Under the pieces are notes generated by a model. That model had not been told where the DNA came from. It ran no database searches and saw only the letters and a program-made list of their open reading frames with translations. From Pseudomonadota bacterium (GTDB lineage Bacteria > Bdellovibrionota > Bacteriovoracia > Bacteriovoracales > Bacteriovoracaceae): a stretch of DNA of 64,000 bases. Below, piece after piece: positions 1 through 8,549 of the stretch. The stretch lies in the NCBI GenBank assembly GCA_027487515.1, contig JAIYDL010000007.1, positions 124,001 through 188,000 on the forward strand, given 5' to 3'. The translations under genes and the position numbers were made by a program. The stretch's first letter is position 1; every line of letters begins with the position of its first letter.

Positions 1-1099
1 GAGTTCCGAAAGAGCCATTGTTCGTGAAGGTGTACGTTCCACCGGAGAGATCATCCATGGTGAGCTTCTTGGTCCGTGCCTTGTTCGCCAGGACATCGAG
101 CTGCCGCGCGAGGCCCGTGAGATTGAGATCCCCCGCGTGCTTGATCACAGGAACAACCAGGCCATTCCCCGGAACCGCAACGGCGCAGCCGAGGTGAATG
201 TCTTTCTTGATGACGATGTTATCGCCTTCGATGGAGGCGTTCACAAGGGGATGCTCCTTGAGCGCTTGGACGAGAGCGTAGAGGATAAAGTGAGAGTACG
301 TGAGGTTGATGCCCTCCCGCTTTTTAAACTCGTTCTTGAACTTCTCCCGCTGTTTCACAAGGTTTGACATGTCGATCTCATCGATGGAGTTCACGTGCGG
401 TGAAGTCTGCTTCGAGATGACCATGTTCTTCGCGATGGCCTTGCGCATGTTATCCATGGCAATGATTTCAACTCGGCCGGAAGGACGAGTTTCCGTGACT
501 CCGGAGAGCGCAGGAGCTGCGGCAGGAGCAGACGCTCTCGCTGCTTGGGGCTGTGCACTCGGTGCTTTCGATCCGCGGGAAGCGATGTAGCCTTCAAGGT
601 CGGACTTATTGACCCGACCTCCGGCCCCAGATCCTTTGACGTTCTTAAGCTCGGAGAGTGGGATTCCTGCGTCTCGCGCCAGGGCCTTCACCAGTGGAGT
701 GTAGAAGCGGAAACCTTCCTCTGCCTCTTGGACAGCCTGGGCCGGAGTCTCCTGCGACGCTGATGAAGCTGCGGTGACAGAGGCCGGAGCTGACTTCATC
801 TCAGGAGCGGAAGCAGCAGGAGCTGCTGCCGCCGGAGCAGCATCAACTTTTGCGTTCAGGTCATCCTCAATGATCGCAATCGGTCGACCAACGTCGACGG
901 TCGTCCCCTCAGGGTAGAGAAGCTGAACGATTTTCCCTTGGACCGGAGACGGGATCTCGGACTCAACCTTATCGGTCGAGATCTCCAAGAGGATCGCGTC
1001 GAGCTCGATGACTTCCCCGGGTTGCTTGTGCCATTTGGTGATGGTACCCGTCGTGATCGACTCTCCCATCTGCGGCATGACGACTTCAATTTTAGCCAT
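1..1099 (-). CDS. 2-oxoacid dehydrogenase E2 (dihydrolipoamide acyltransferase), partial
   Basis: This is the E2 core of a pyruvate- or other 2-oxoacid dehydrogenase complex, which moves the acyl group from lipoamide to CoA in the cytoplasm. The reading frame opens at ATG 1099 behind an AGGAG site and stays open to the left edge, so the C-terminus is missing. Domains in order: an N-terminal lipoyl domain with the DKVE lipoylation motif around residue 45; an Ala/Pro-rich linker; a peripheral subunit-binding domain (TPLVKALARDAG, near residue 130); a second Ala/Pro linker; and the start of the catalytic domain. The HxxxD active site lies outside the window. It follows lpdA by 16 bp on the same strand, so the two are probably co-transcribed. 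Which 2-oxoacid it uses cannot be decided here because no E1 gene is visible. Confidence 0.93.
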   Translation of the reverse strand, partial: MAKIEVVMPQMGESITTGTITKWHKQPGEVIELDAILLEISTDKVESEIPSPVQGKIVQLLYPEGTTVDVGRPIAIIEDDLNAKVDAAPAAAAPAASAPEMKSAPASVTAASSASQETPAQAVQEAEEGFRFYTPLVKALARDAGIPLSELKNVKGSGAGGRVNKSDLEGYIASRGSKAPSAQPQAARASAPAAAPALSGVTETRPSGRVEIIAMDNMRKAIAKNMVISKQTSPHVNSIDEIDMSNLVKQREKFKNEFKKREGINLTYSHFILYALVQALKEHPLVNASIEGDNIVIKKDIHLGCAVAVPGNGLVVPVIKHAGDLNLTGLARQLDVLANKARTKKLTMDDLSGGTYTFTNNGSFGT

Positions 1100-1115
1100 A
1101 TATTTCTCCTAAAGT

Positions 1116-2507
1116 TTAAAGGTTGAGTGCGCGACCCTTCGCCGCCAGAACCGCCTCGCCCAGGAACTCTCCCAAGGTTGGATGCGGATGGATGGTGGCG
1201 AAGATTTCTTCATCGATGCCCTCCATGGTTCGGAAGAGGACGTATTCGTGAATCAGTTCCGTTGCCTGGGTACCGACGATGTGGGCCCCAAGAAGCTCGC
1301 CGTGTTTGCCCGTGAGGACCTTGATGAAGCCGGTGTTCTCATTGGAGGCGATCGCCTTGCCGTTGGCCATGAACGGCGCTTTCCCGACCTTGTACTCGAT
1401 GCCCTTCTCCTTCAGCGCGCGCTCGGTGTACCCAACCGAGGCGACCTGAGGCTGGCAGTACGTACAGCCCGGGATGTTCATCTTGTCGATCGCGTGGGGG
1501 TGCTGACCGGCCAGGTGTTCGGCGGCGACCACACCCTCGTGAGACGCAGCGTGGGCCAGGAGAGGTGGGCCCGCGACGTCGCCGATGGCATAGATGCCAG
1601 CGACGGAGGTTTCGTACATGGAATTCACGGCGATGAATCCCCGCTCGGTTTTAACACCTATTTTCTCCAGGCCAAAGCCTTCGGTCACACCTGTCATGCC
1701 AACGGCGATGAGGCCCATCTCAAATTTGTGCTCGACCTTCTTGCCCCCCTCCGTGACGGTGAACGTCACGTCGTTGCCATTGTTCTTGGCGGTCACGCCC
1801 TCGATCCCGAGATGGAGCTTGATCCCGAGCTTCTTGTAGGCCCGCTCGATCTCGGTCGAGCAATCGGTGTCCTCGATGGGGAGGAGATTCTTTTGCATTT
1901 CAAAGATCGTCACTTCAACCCCGAAGGCGTTCCAGAAGTAAGCGAACTCAACCCCAATGGCGCCCGCGCCGACGATGCCAACGGACTTCGGGAGTTTCTC
2001 AATCTTCAGTGCTTCCCAGGCGCCTACGAGGCGCTTGCCGTCGTGCTCGAGCCCAGGGAAGGTGCGGTACTTGGCACCGGTGGCGATGATCGCGTGAGTG
2101 AAATTGACTGCTTCCTTCTTACCATCTGCCTGAGTGACCTCGAGAGAAGACTTGGAAGTAAAAACGCCCTTACCATTGAGGACTTCGATCTTATTCTTTT
2201 TCATGAGGAAGGAGATCCCCTTCGACATGTTATCGGCGATGGCGTTGGCCCGTTTCACGGCGACGGTCGCGTCGAGGCCTTTGAGCTCCACGTTGATGCC
2301 GAGGCTTTTCATATCGTGAACCTCATGAACGGCGTGGGCGGACTTTAGAAGAGCTTTCGTCGGTATGCACCCACGATTGAGACATACCCCACCGAGCTTA
2401 TCAGCTTCAATGATCGCAACTTTTTTTCCTAACTGGGAAGCGCGAATGGCGGCAACGTAACCACCGGGGCCAGCGCCCAGAACTACCACATCAAACGTTT
2501 TGGCCAT
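1116..2507 (-). CDS. lpdA: Dihydrolipoyl dehydrogenase (E3)
   Basis: Flavoprotein that reoxidises dihydrolipoamide with NAD+ as the E3 subunit of 2-oxoacid dehydrogenase complexes. The 463-residue length is normal for the family. Visible motifs are the FAD-binding GAGPGG at residues 11-16, the redox-active disulfide CLNRGC (C42 and C47), a second Rossmann GAGAIG for NAD, the FAD motif ending in AIGDVAG, and the C-terminal HPHPTLGE carrying the catalytic His-Glu pair. An AAGGA site precedes ATG 2507. It sits directly upstream of the E2 gene in the same orientation, which supports a shared complex and operon. A long open frame on the opposite strand is a shadow. Confidence 0.97.
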   Translation of the reverse strand: MAKTFDVVVLGAGPGGYVAAIRASQLGKKVAIIEADKLGGVCLNRGCIPTKALLKSAHAVHEVHDMKSLGINVELKGLDATVAVKRANAIADNMSKGISFLMKKNKIEVLNGKGVFTSKSSLEVTQADGKKEAVNFTHAIIATGAKYRTFPGLEHDGKRLVGAWEALKIEKLPKSVGIVGAGAIGVEFAYFWNAFGVEVTIFEMQKNLLPIEDTDCSTEIERAYKKLGIKLHLGIEGVTAKNNGNDVTFTVTEGGKKVEHKFEMGLIAVGMTGVTEGFGLEKIGVKTERGFIAVNSMYETSVAGIYAIGDVAGPPLLAHAASHEGVVAAEHLAGQHPHAIDKMNIPGCTYCQPQVASVGYTERALKEKGIEYKVGKAPFMANGKAIASNENTGFIKVLTGKHGELLGAHIVGTQATELIHEYVLFRTMEGIDEEIFATIHPHPTLGEFLGEAVLAAKGRALNL

Positions 2508-2639
2508 GATCAGAAATCCTTTGTTTCCAGACGAACTGTAAATGTCCCGAAATCATGGGCTTTGCGCTGCGCACTTGTCAATCAAGTGGAGGTCCTTTTC
2601 TCTAGACGAAACCGGCCTAGAACAGCTATAAGACACTCT

Positions 2640-3542
2640 ATGTCAAGATCCCACTCTGCCCTCACTATTTCTCCCGAAGAGATCGCGTCGCTGTTCAAGC
2701 TCTTCCCGAAAGGCATCGTGGCCGTAGATCTTGAAACTACAGGGCTTTCACCGCTGGTAGACAAAATCATTGAGATTGCGGCTGTTAAAATCACCGAGCA
2801 GGGAGAGGTCTCCACTTTCCACCAGCTCATAAACCCCCTCATCGACGTGCCGGAGTTCACCGTCCAGTTCCATGGCCTGCGCACCGAAGACCTTGCGACG
2901 GCGCCGACGATCCGAAAGCCTCTCCGGGCGCTGTGGGACTTCGCCGAGCGCCTTCCGATGATCGCGCACAATTCAACCTTCGACCTGGGCTACCTCATCA
3001 AGGCATCCCACGATTTCCAGATCGAGTTCCCTCCTCTCGACGTCTACGACAGTTGCCGCTACGCTCGAGCCGTGTACAAGAAAAGCGAGAGCGGCCCCGT
3101 GAACTACAAGCTCTCGACCCTCGCCGAGTTCGTGGGCTTTCGGCTCCAGCACCACGTGGCGATCGAAGACACTTTCGCCTGCCTGAAGATCATGGCATTT
3201 GCGGCCCGGGCCGCGACGGAGCAGAAGACCGCTATGGAGAAAAGTTTCGTGTTTCGACTGTCGCACTTTGACCGGAGCGACTGCTTTAATTTTTCCGAGC
3301 GCCTCAAGGGACTGGCCGTCCTCGTGCAGCAGAAGGAACTAGTGGAACTCGACTACCGCGGGGGCTCGAAGGAGGGGCGCACGAGGCCGGTGCGCCCGAT
3401 TGGTCTGATGCCACTGCCGAAGGGACCTGTCCTCTTCGGTGAGTGCCTTCTGACTGGGATGAACAAGTCCTTCGTTCTCAAAAAAATAAAATCTTACCAG
3501 AAGCTCGAAGCGAGCCTGTGGCGAGAAGGAGCTAGCGCATGA
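2640..3542 (+). CDS. DEDDh 3'-5' exonuclease (DnaQ/polymerase III epsilon-like) with WYL-like C-terminus
   Basis: Predicted 3'-5' exonuclease of the DnaQ-like superfamily. All three motifs of the DEDDh class are visible: DLETTG (Exo I), HNSTFD (Exo II) and HVAIEDT (Exo III, His then Asp). The frame is open from TTG 2562, but ATG 2640 gives a normal N-terminus just before the exonuclease fold, so I use that start (300 residues); no strong ribosome site decides between them. About 83 residues after the nuclease (roughly 218-300) resemble a WYL domain: an Ala-rich helix, VELDYRGG, then RPVRPIGL and a final FVLKKIKS strand. It overlaps the following small membrane gene by ATGA. It is too short to be a replicative polymerase, and the standalone role is unknown. 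Confidence 0.85.
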   Translation: MSRSHSALTISPEEIASLFKLFPKGIVAVDLETTGLSPLVDKIIEIAAVKITEQGEVSTFHQLINPLIDVPEFTVQFHGLRTEDLATAPTIRKPLRALWDFAERLPMIAHNSTFDLGYLIKASHDFQIEFPPLDVYDSCRYARAVYKKSESGPVNYKLSTLAEFVGFRLQHHVAIEDTFACLKIMAFAARAATEQKTAMEKSFVFRLSHFDRSDCFNFSERLKGLAVLVQQKELVELDYRGGSKEGRTRPVRPIGLMPLPKGPVLFGECLLTGMNKSFVLKKIKSYQKLEASLWREGASA

Positions 3543-3799
3543 AAGGCTTTATCAACCGTGAGAACCTGGGCCCGAGGCTGACGCAACTCGTGATTCTCAT
3601 CGCTCACATTGTTCTTCTGAAGTGGATCCTCTACACCCTCTACGAAGGCGGAGTGTTACCGTTCTCCACCCTCCTCTACCACTTCCTCGGGATCAGCATC
3701 TACGGCGCAGTTCTGATTCGAACCTGTGCTTACATTTACAAGCGCCAGTACCTGAAGGAGCTCGAGGCAAGTGGAAAAGAACCAAAGCTGGACGACTGA
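3539..3799 (+). CDS. Small two-helix membrane protein, function unknown
   Basis: An 86-residue protein that I do not recognise. Two hydrophobic stretches (about residues 17-36 and 43-63) look like membrane helices separated by a short Gly/Pro turn. The C-terminus is charged (KRQYLKELEASGKE) and probably cytoplasmic. Its ATG overlaps the exonuclease stop (ATGA) and its 3' end overlaps the next gene by 29 bp, so the three genes are likely translated as one coupled unit. The overlap on both sides is the main support that it is real. Confidence 0.7.
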   Translation: MKGFINRENLGPRLTQLVILIAHIVLLKWILYTLYEGGVLPFSTLLYHFLGISIYGAVLIRTCAYIYKRQYLKELEASGKEPKLDD

Positions 3800-4841
3800 G
3801 TTCGCGTCAGCCTTCAAAGACTTGAGCGAACTCCACCGCTTCCTCGGCTGGGACCACAGGCCCGGGATCTCAAGCGTCGCGAAGGCCTATCCCCTCTTCA
3901 TTCCCCAGGGCCTCGCCCGGAAGATCAAAGCCGAGGGCCCGGACGGGGTGCTCGCCCGAGAGTTCCTCCCCCACGAGTCAGAGATCGACGTGAGTGAGGG
4001 TCTCGCGGATCCGATCGGTGACAAGGCCTTCCTCAAGGCGCCCCAGCTCATCCATCGCTACAGGTCCCGAGCTCTGTTCACGCCCACGAGCGTGTGCCCG
4101 GTGCATTGCCGGTACTGTTTTAGAAAAAACGAACTCGACGCAGGCCACGATCTCTTCCACCGGGACTTCGACCGGACCCTCGCCTACCTTTCCGGTCACC
4201 CGGAGATCACCGAACTCATCCTCACCGGCGGTGACCCACTCACGCTCTCGAATGATCGGCTTCGGACCTACCTCGCCGCGTTCGCCGAGCTCGGAACTCT
4301 GAAAGATGTGCGCATCCATACGCGCTATCCTGTCATCTTGCCCCAGCGGCTCGACGCCGGATTCGTCGACCTCATCGAAGAATTTGGCGAGCGCTTTCGG
4401 ACTCTCTCAGTGTCGGTCCACGTTAACCATGCCCGCGAGATCGACGGTGAGGTCCGCGCACGCGTGGGCCTTCTCCGGAAGCTTCCCGTGCAGCTCCTCG
4501 CACAGACCGTTTTGCTTCGAGGAGTGAATGACTCAGAGCTCGCCCTTCTGGAACTCATGGAGGAGCTCATCTCCATGAAAATCAGACCCTATTATCTGCA
4601 CCACCCGGATCAAGTGAAGGGGGGCCTCCACTTCTATCTACCGCTCGAAGAAGGCCGTCGCCTTTATCAAACTCTCCGGGACCAGCTCCCTGGCTGGGCC
4701 CTCCCCCAGTACGTCATCGATATCCCCGAGGGCCACGGGAAGGTCGGTGCATATAACCCCGAGGCCTATGAGTTCAGTGGGCGCCTCATCAGCCGTCGCG
4801 GGGACTTGGTGGAGCACCGGGAGCCGCAGCTTCACTCATGA
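3771..4841 (+). CDS. KamA-family radical SAM aminomutase (EF-P lysine aminomutase-like)
   Basis: Radical S-adenosylmethionine enzyme of the lysine 2,3-aminomutase family. The [4Fe-4S] cluster motif CxxxCxxC is present as C109, C113 and C116 (CPVHCRYC), followed by the SAM-binding region LTGGDPLTL. A GHGK motif near the C-terminus (K324) is at the place of the PLP-binding lysine of the family. At 356 residues it lacks the extra C-terminal part of clostridial lysine aminomutase and is close in size to EpmB, which converts a lysine before transfer to elongation factor P. No epmA or efp gene is in the window, so the EpmB assignment is inference. The start is GTG 3771, overlapping the preceding gene. 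Confidence 0.88.
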   Translation: MEKNQSWTTEFASAFKDLSELHRFLGWDHRPGISSVAKAYPLFIPQGLARKIKAEGPDGVLAREFLPHESEIDVSEGLADPIGDKAFLKAPQLIHRYRSRALFTPTSVCPVHCRYCFRKNELDAGHDLFHRDFDRTLAYLSGHPEITELILTGGDPLTLSNDRLRTYLAAFAELGTLKDVRIHTRYPVILPQRLDAGFVDLIEEFGERFRTLSVSVHVNHAREIDGEVRARVGLLRKLPVQLLAQTVLLRGVNDSELALLELMEELISMKIRPYYLHHPDQVKGGLHFYLPLEEGRRLYQTLRDQLPGWALPQYVIDIPEGHGKVGAYNPEAYEFSGRLISRRGDLVEHREPQLHS

Positions 4842-5024
4842 CCGGTACTGTGGAAGGGGCACAGGAGTGGAACAATCAAGAGGTTATGCTACCAGCACGA
4901 AGAGGATCTAAAGGGCCCTCAAGCGACCGGTAAGGTGCCCGACATTTTTGCCTGGGTATAGCGGAAAAACTCCCACAAACCTGAAACTCCTTGGACCTGC
5001 TACGAGTCATGATAAGATTCAAGG

Positions 5025-6353
5025 ATGAGTCAAACGATCCTAATTGAGACCAACGAAGACCTTAGAAAAATCTACTCTCTTAATCTAAGTACTTTCGTTG
5101 GAACTGACGTCATCCTCCGCCACAATGCGGACGATGCGCTCGCGCTCCTGAAGATCCTACCTCAAGTGGCGCTCATCATTTCTCGGGCCCAGGTGGACAG
5201 TGAAGAGACGGCCGTCCGGCTTCACCAGTACATCCGAAATCAATCCCTCAACACGGCCCTCATTGTTCTGGGTGAGTGTCCTCCGCTGGCCTCGGAGCTC
5301 CTGTGCCTTCAAGAGCCAGTGAGCTGGGAAATTTTGATCAAGCAGGCGGCTCAGCACCTCGGGGTCACGATTCAGGATGCGGTCAGTAAGATCAAGCCAG
5401 ACTTCCTTCCAGTCGGGCTCCATTATTTCTATGACATTCAGAAAACCCCGTGTGACGTCTACATCCGCATCAAAAAAGGTCCCAACGACTACCAGTTCGT
5501 GAAACGGATCCATTCGAAGGACACTTTCGATCGCGGGGTGATTAAGAAGTACGAGGACCAGGGGCTGAGTGAGTTCTACATTTCCAAAGACTACGTCCAG
5601 TACTTCACCACGTTCGTCACGAACAACCTCGTCCAGAAGCTCGAGCGCGATGACCTGACCCTCGAAGACCGCATCCTCACGACGGCAAACGCCCACGAGA
5701 TTGTCCGAGAGTCGATCTCCCAACTCGGTCTGGATCAGGCCTCGGTCGAACTCTCCGAGGCGTCGATCAACTCGATGGTGAAGTCAGTCAAGAACTCACC
5801 GGAGGTGGCGAACCTGTTGAAGTTTCTGTTCTCGAATAAGGTCACCTACGCCTACCAGCACTGCCACCTTCTGGCGCTCATGTGCCACTACGTTCTCTCG
5901 AAGCAGAGCTGGTACAAACCAGATCACCTCCACATCCTTTCGTTCGTGGCGTTCTTCTCGGACGTAACTCTCAAGTCCCATCAGCAGATGCAGATCGGCA
6001 GTATGCGGGATCTCTTCGAAGCGAACCTGACGGACGAAGAGAAGAGAGCGGTCATGAACCACGCGGCCGACGCGGCCAAGATCCTCGAAGAGCACCCCGA
6101 GGCGAACGACTACATCAGGACGGTCCTGATCCAGTCCCACGGAAAGCTTGATGGCATCGGCTTCGAGGATGATCCCGCCGAGGACCTCCATCCTCTCTCA
6201 AAAGTCTTCATCGTCGCAGACACGTTCATAAAGATTCTCCTGAACCCAGCGCTTCCCTCAAAGAAGCAGGAGATCCTTCCCCTGCTCTACGCCCGGTTCA
6301 ACAACCCGAGCTACCAAAAGATTATTAAGGCCCTTGAGCAGAAGTTCCAGTAA
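5025..6353 (+). CDS. Degenerate receiver plus HD-GYP-like protein
   Basis: A 442-residue protein with a response-regulator-like N-terminus (about 1-115) and a C-terminal helical region laid out like an HD-GYP cyclic-di-GMP phosphodiesterase. Both parts look inactive. The receiver has no Asp at the phospho-acceptor strand (LIISRAQV). In the HD-GYP-like part the expected HD is FFSDV, and the HHE..DGxGYP signature reads QSHGKLDGIGF. The paired residues HAADAAKILEEHP, matching the family's H-P-x-x-G-A-x-I-L segment, support homology. A middle region (about 140-200) carries a sensor-like beta segment. It starts at ATG 5025 after AAGG. A non-enzymatic c-di-GMP-binding or adaptor role is plausible but unproven. 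Confidence 0.65.
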   Translation: MSQTILIETNEDLRKIYSLNLSTFVGTDVILRHNADDALALLKILPQVALIISRAQVDSEETAVRLHQYIRNQSLNTALIVLGECPPLASELLCLQEPVSWEILIKQAAQHLGVTIQDAVSKIKPDFLPVGLHYFYDIQKTPCDVYIRIKKGPNDYQFVKRIHSKDTFDRGVIKKYEDQGLSEFYISKDYVQYFTTFVTNNLVQKLERDDLTLEDRILTTANAHEIVRESISQLGLDQASVELSEASINSMVKSVKNSPEVANLLKFLFSNKVTYAYQHCHLLALMCHYVLSKQSWYKPDHLHILSFVAFFSDVTLKSHQQMQIGSMRDLFEANLTDEEKRAVMNHAADAAKILEEHPEANDYIRTVLIQSHGKLDGIGFEDDPAEDLHPLSKVFIVADTFIKILLNPALPSKKQEILPLLYARFNNPSYQKIIKALEQKFQ

Positions 6354-6464
6354 CGAGGGTTACTTCTTTCCAGGTCCAGAAAACATCGAATCTTGTTTGC
6401 CCATTGGTAAGAAGAGGCGACTGCATACGTTGGAAAAAATCTATCCAACTCAGAAAGTAAGCGA

Positions 6465-6494
6465 TTGACAGTCTTGAGCGGTCAGAATTAATAT
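6465..6494 (+). promoter_or_regulatory. Sigma70-type promoter of tRNA-Gly
   Basis: A perfect -35 box TTGACA (6465-6470) is followed after 18 bp by TAATAT (6489-6494). The expected start, near 6501, is a few bases upstream of the mature tRNA 5' end at 6509. Confidence 0.7.
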
Positions 6495-6508
6495 CAAATC
6501 CACAAAAT

Positions 6509-6584
6509 GCGGTTGTAGCTCAGTTGGTAGAGCGTCTGCTTGCCATGCAGAAGGTCGTCAGTTCGAATCTGATCAGCCGCTCCA
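6509..6584 (+). tRNA. tRNA-Gly (anticodon GCC)
   Basis: A 76-nt cloverleaf with an encoded CCA. The 7-bp acceptor stem is GCGGTTG paired with CAGCCGC (one G-U). The D arm contains AGCTCAGTTGGTAGAGC, the anticodon stem is TCTGC/GCAGA with loop TTGCCAT giving anticodon GCC, and the T loop is TTCGAAT. It is preceded by a consensus promoter and followed by a long hairpin, so it forms its own transcription unit. Confidence 0.96.
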
Positions 6585-6619
6585 TTTTTTTGTAGAGAAA
6601 TTTTTCCAATTCAGTTTCT

Positions 6620-6657
6620 AATAAAGAAGCCTCCGATTCGGAGGCTTCTTTATTTCG
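6620..6657 (+). terminator. Rho-independent terminator after tRNA-Gly
   Basis: A perfect 16-bp stem (AATAAAGAAGCCTCCG and its complement) closes on a 3-nt ATT loop at 6636-6638 and ends in a T-rich stretch. It lies 35 bp after the tRNA CCA end. The symmetric A/T flanks mean it could act in both directions. Confidence 0.85.
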
Positions 6658-7057
6658 TAGCTTCCTTCCAGATCACAAATTGTAACAGTGACTGCAGCCT
6701 CACTGGGTGAGAGTCCAGCACAATTTATCGGTTTAAAATGAACTTCCCGTTTTGAGTAACCTTCTTTTTTGAGTCATCCCTCTTGCGCAACAGTCTACGC
6801 ATCTCTGGCGAGCGAGTTTGCAATGCTCACGAAAGAATCAGTCTTACTCGAAAACTCTGACCCAGCGAAAAGGCCCACAACTCATCGAGCATATCTCGGC
6901 AATTGAAATGCGCCCTTCGAAGAAGGGCTCAGCCAAGACAGCGGCAGCATGCTGTAGAAAAGAAACTGAAAAAAGAAGAAAGGAGGTTGAAAAAATCCAA
7001 AAGGAATGTAAGTATGCCTTTAAAACATTTGTTTAAAACCCTTGCTTAAGGCCAAGT
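6658..7057. other. Intergenic stretch without a supported gene
   Basis: About 400 bp between the tRNA terminator and the TolC gene. It is more A+T-rich than its surroundings. It contains only a 72-codon Lys/Glu-rich open frame (6818-7036) with a weak ribosome site and no recognisable motif. The promoter of the efflux operon should lie here, but no clear box pair can be assigned. Confidence 0.5.
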
Positions 7058-8548
7058 ATGCGAAATTACATTGCTTTATTTCACCTTGTGATGTCACTTT
7101 TGAGTTTATCTTCCGTTGCTTCAAGTCCGGTCAGGCTCCAGGAGACTCTCCTTAAAGAATATGTCGCTAAGGGTTCACCGACTTTAGATGAGATCCAGGC
7201 GGTGTTCCTCTCCTCTGAACTCCGGAGCAAAGAATTACGCGAAGACGTTTCACCGGAACTCTACGGCCGGGCCAGCTACCGGGAGACCAACGAAAAACCA
7301 ATCATCCCGTTCATTCCGATTTTCACTCCCGTAAAACTCGCGGAGCTGGGAGTCCGACAAAGGCTCGCCCATGGCTTCAGTGTGGGAGCTGCGGTCGGGA
7401 CTCAACAACAGAGCGCAGTGAGTCCGTCGGCGAAGTACCGGAATGTCACAACCACCAACATCAATTTCACGGCCCAGATGGATCTCTGGAGGGATCTCTT
7501 CGGCCGCGCTACGAAAGCGAGGCTGAAGAATGCTGCCGACGAGAGTAAACGGGCGGAGCTCGAGCAGCAGATCCAGAAGAAGGCGTTTCTCATCTCGCTC
7601 CGAAAGACATACTGGGCCCTGGTTGCGAACAACGAGTCCATGAGAATTTCCCGCGAGCTCCTGAAGGTTTCTACAGCGCAGTCCGAGGAAACGGTGAGGC
7701 GCTTCCGGAACAGCGTCGCCGAACCAGATGAAGTTGCTCGGTACAAAGCACAGGTGGCTTCACGGACCGGCACTCTCACCTCCCTGGAGTATCAGAAACA
7801 GAGTTACACGCGCCAGCTCAAGACGCTTCTCCCAGAGCTCGCCGACGCAGAGATCAGCATCGGCGACTACGATCTAGACAAGACCTTGCGAGACGTCCTC
7901 GCGTGCACGCAGGTGATCGCTTCGGAGAAAGGGATTCCGTATCAGAACACCCTGTATGATGAGTCGATTTCGCTCCTCAAAGGAATGCTGTCGAATAACC
8001 GCACCCTCAATGAGCGCTACGCGGACCCGGATGTGTCGCTCTTCGGCCGAGTCCAGTCCGTGGGGGTTTCATCGGACAAAAAAAATACTGACTTTAAAGG
8101 GACCTACGGTGGTTCCTGGGACGACATGACGTCGCAGAATCGCACCGGGTACGAGGTAGGATTAAACGTCACCATTCCTCTGGGGGACGCCAAGGCCTCT
8201 ACGCAGCGGACGAAAGAACTCTACGACGAGAAACGCCTCCACGCCTTCATCGGCAGAACGCAATCAACGGTGGCCACTTCCCACCAGGAAATCCTCACGA
8301 CGATCGCACTCCTCAGGGAGGTCATCGAGTCTCAGCGGGTGAACACGGAGCAGTTGAACAGACGGTTGCTCTACATGCAGAAAAAATATCAACAGGCGCG
8401 CGCCTCGGTGAACGACATCGTGCAGGACCAGGACGCACTCCTTTCGTCGGAGCTCACCACGATCGAGACGAAGCTCGCGGTGGTCAATGTGATCCTCGAT
8501 TACCTTGCGGTCTACACAGAAACTCCGTGCGATTTTAACAGGATATAA
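7058..8548 (+). CDS. TolC-family outer-membrane efflux protein
   Basis: Predicted outer-membrane channel subunit of a tripartite exporter. The N-terminus has a hydrophobic signal-like segment (residues 5-22), and the rest is the long amphipathic helical pattern of TolC proteins, with two repeats of the type KAFLISLRKTYWALVANNESM and later KAQVASRTGTLTSLEYQKQ. The 496-residue length fits the family. The RND pump gene begins 1 bp after its stop, so both are in one operon with a TetR regulator. The predicted mature protein has few cysteines and no lipobox. Confidence 0.85.
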   Translation: MRNYIALFHLVMSLLSLSSVASSPVRLQETLLKEYVAKGSPTLDEIQAVFLSSELRSKELREDVSPELYGRASYRETNEKPIIPFIPIFTPVKLAELGVRQRLAHGFSVGAAVGTQQQSAVSPSAKYRNVTTTNINFTAQMDLWRDLFGRATKARLKNAADESKRAELEQQIQKKAFLISLRKTYWALVANNESMRISRELLKVSTAQSEETVRRFRNSVAEPDEVARYKAQVASRTGTLTSLEYQKQSYTRQLKTLLPELADAEISIGDYDLDKTLRDVLACTQVIASEKGIPYQNTLYDESISLLKGMLSNNRTLNERYADPDVSLFGRVQSVGVSSDKKNTDFKGTYGGSWDDMTSQNRTGYEVGLNVTIPLGDAKASTQRTKELYDEKRLHAFIGRTQSTVATSHQEILTTIALLREVIESQRVNTEQLNRRLLYMQKKYQQARASVNDIVQDQDALLSSELTTIETKLAVVNVILDYLAVYTETPCDFNRI

Positions 8549-8549
8549 T

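Noticed and set aside
1182-2348. 388-codon open frame opposite lpdA
   Set aside because: Shadow of lpdA on the other strand: no motif, and lpdA is a clear family member in the correct frame.
6818-7036. 72-codon Lys/Glu-rich frame
   Set aside because: Weak ribosome site, low-complexity composition and no motif; not called as a gene.
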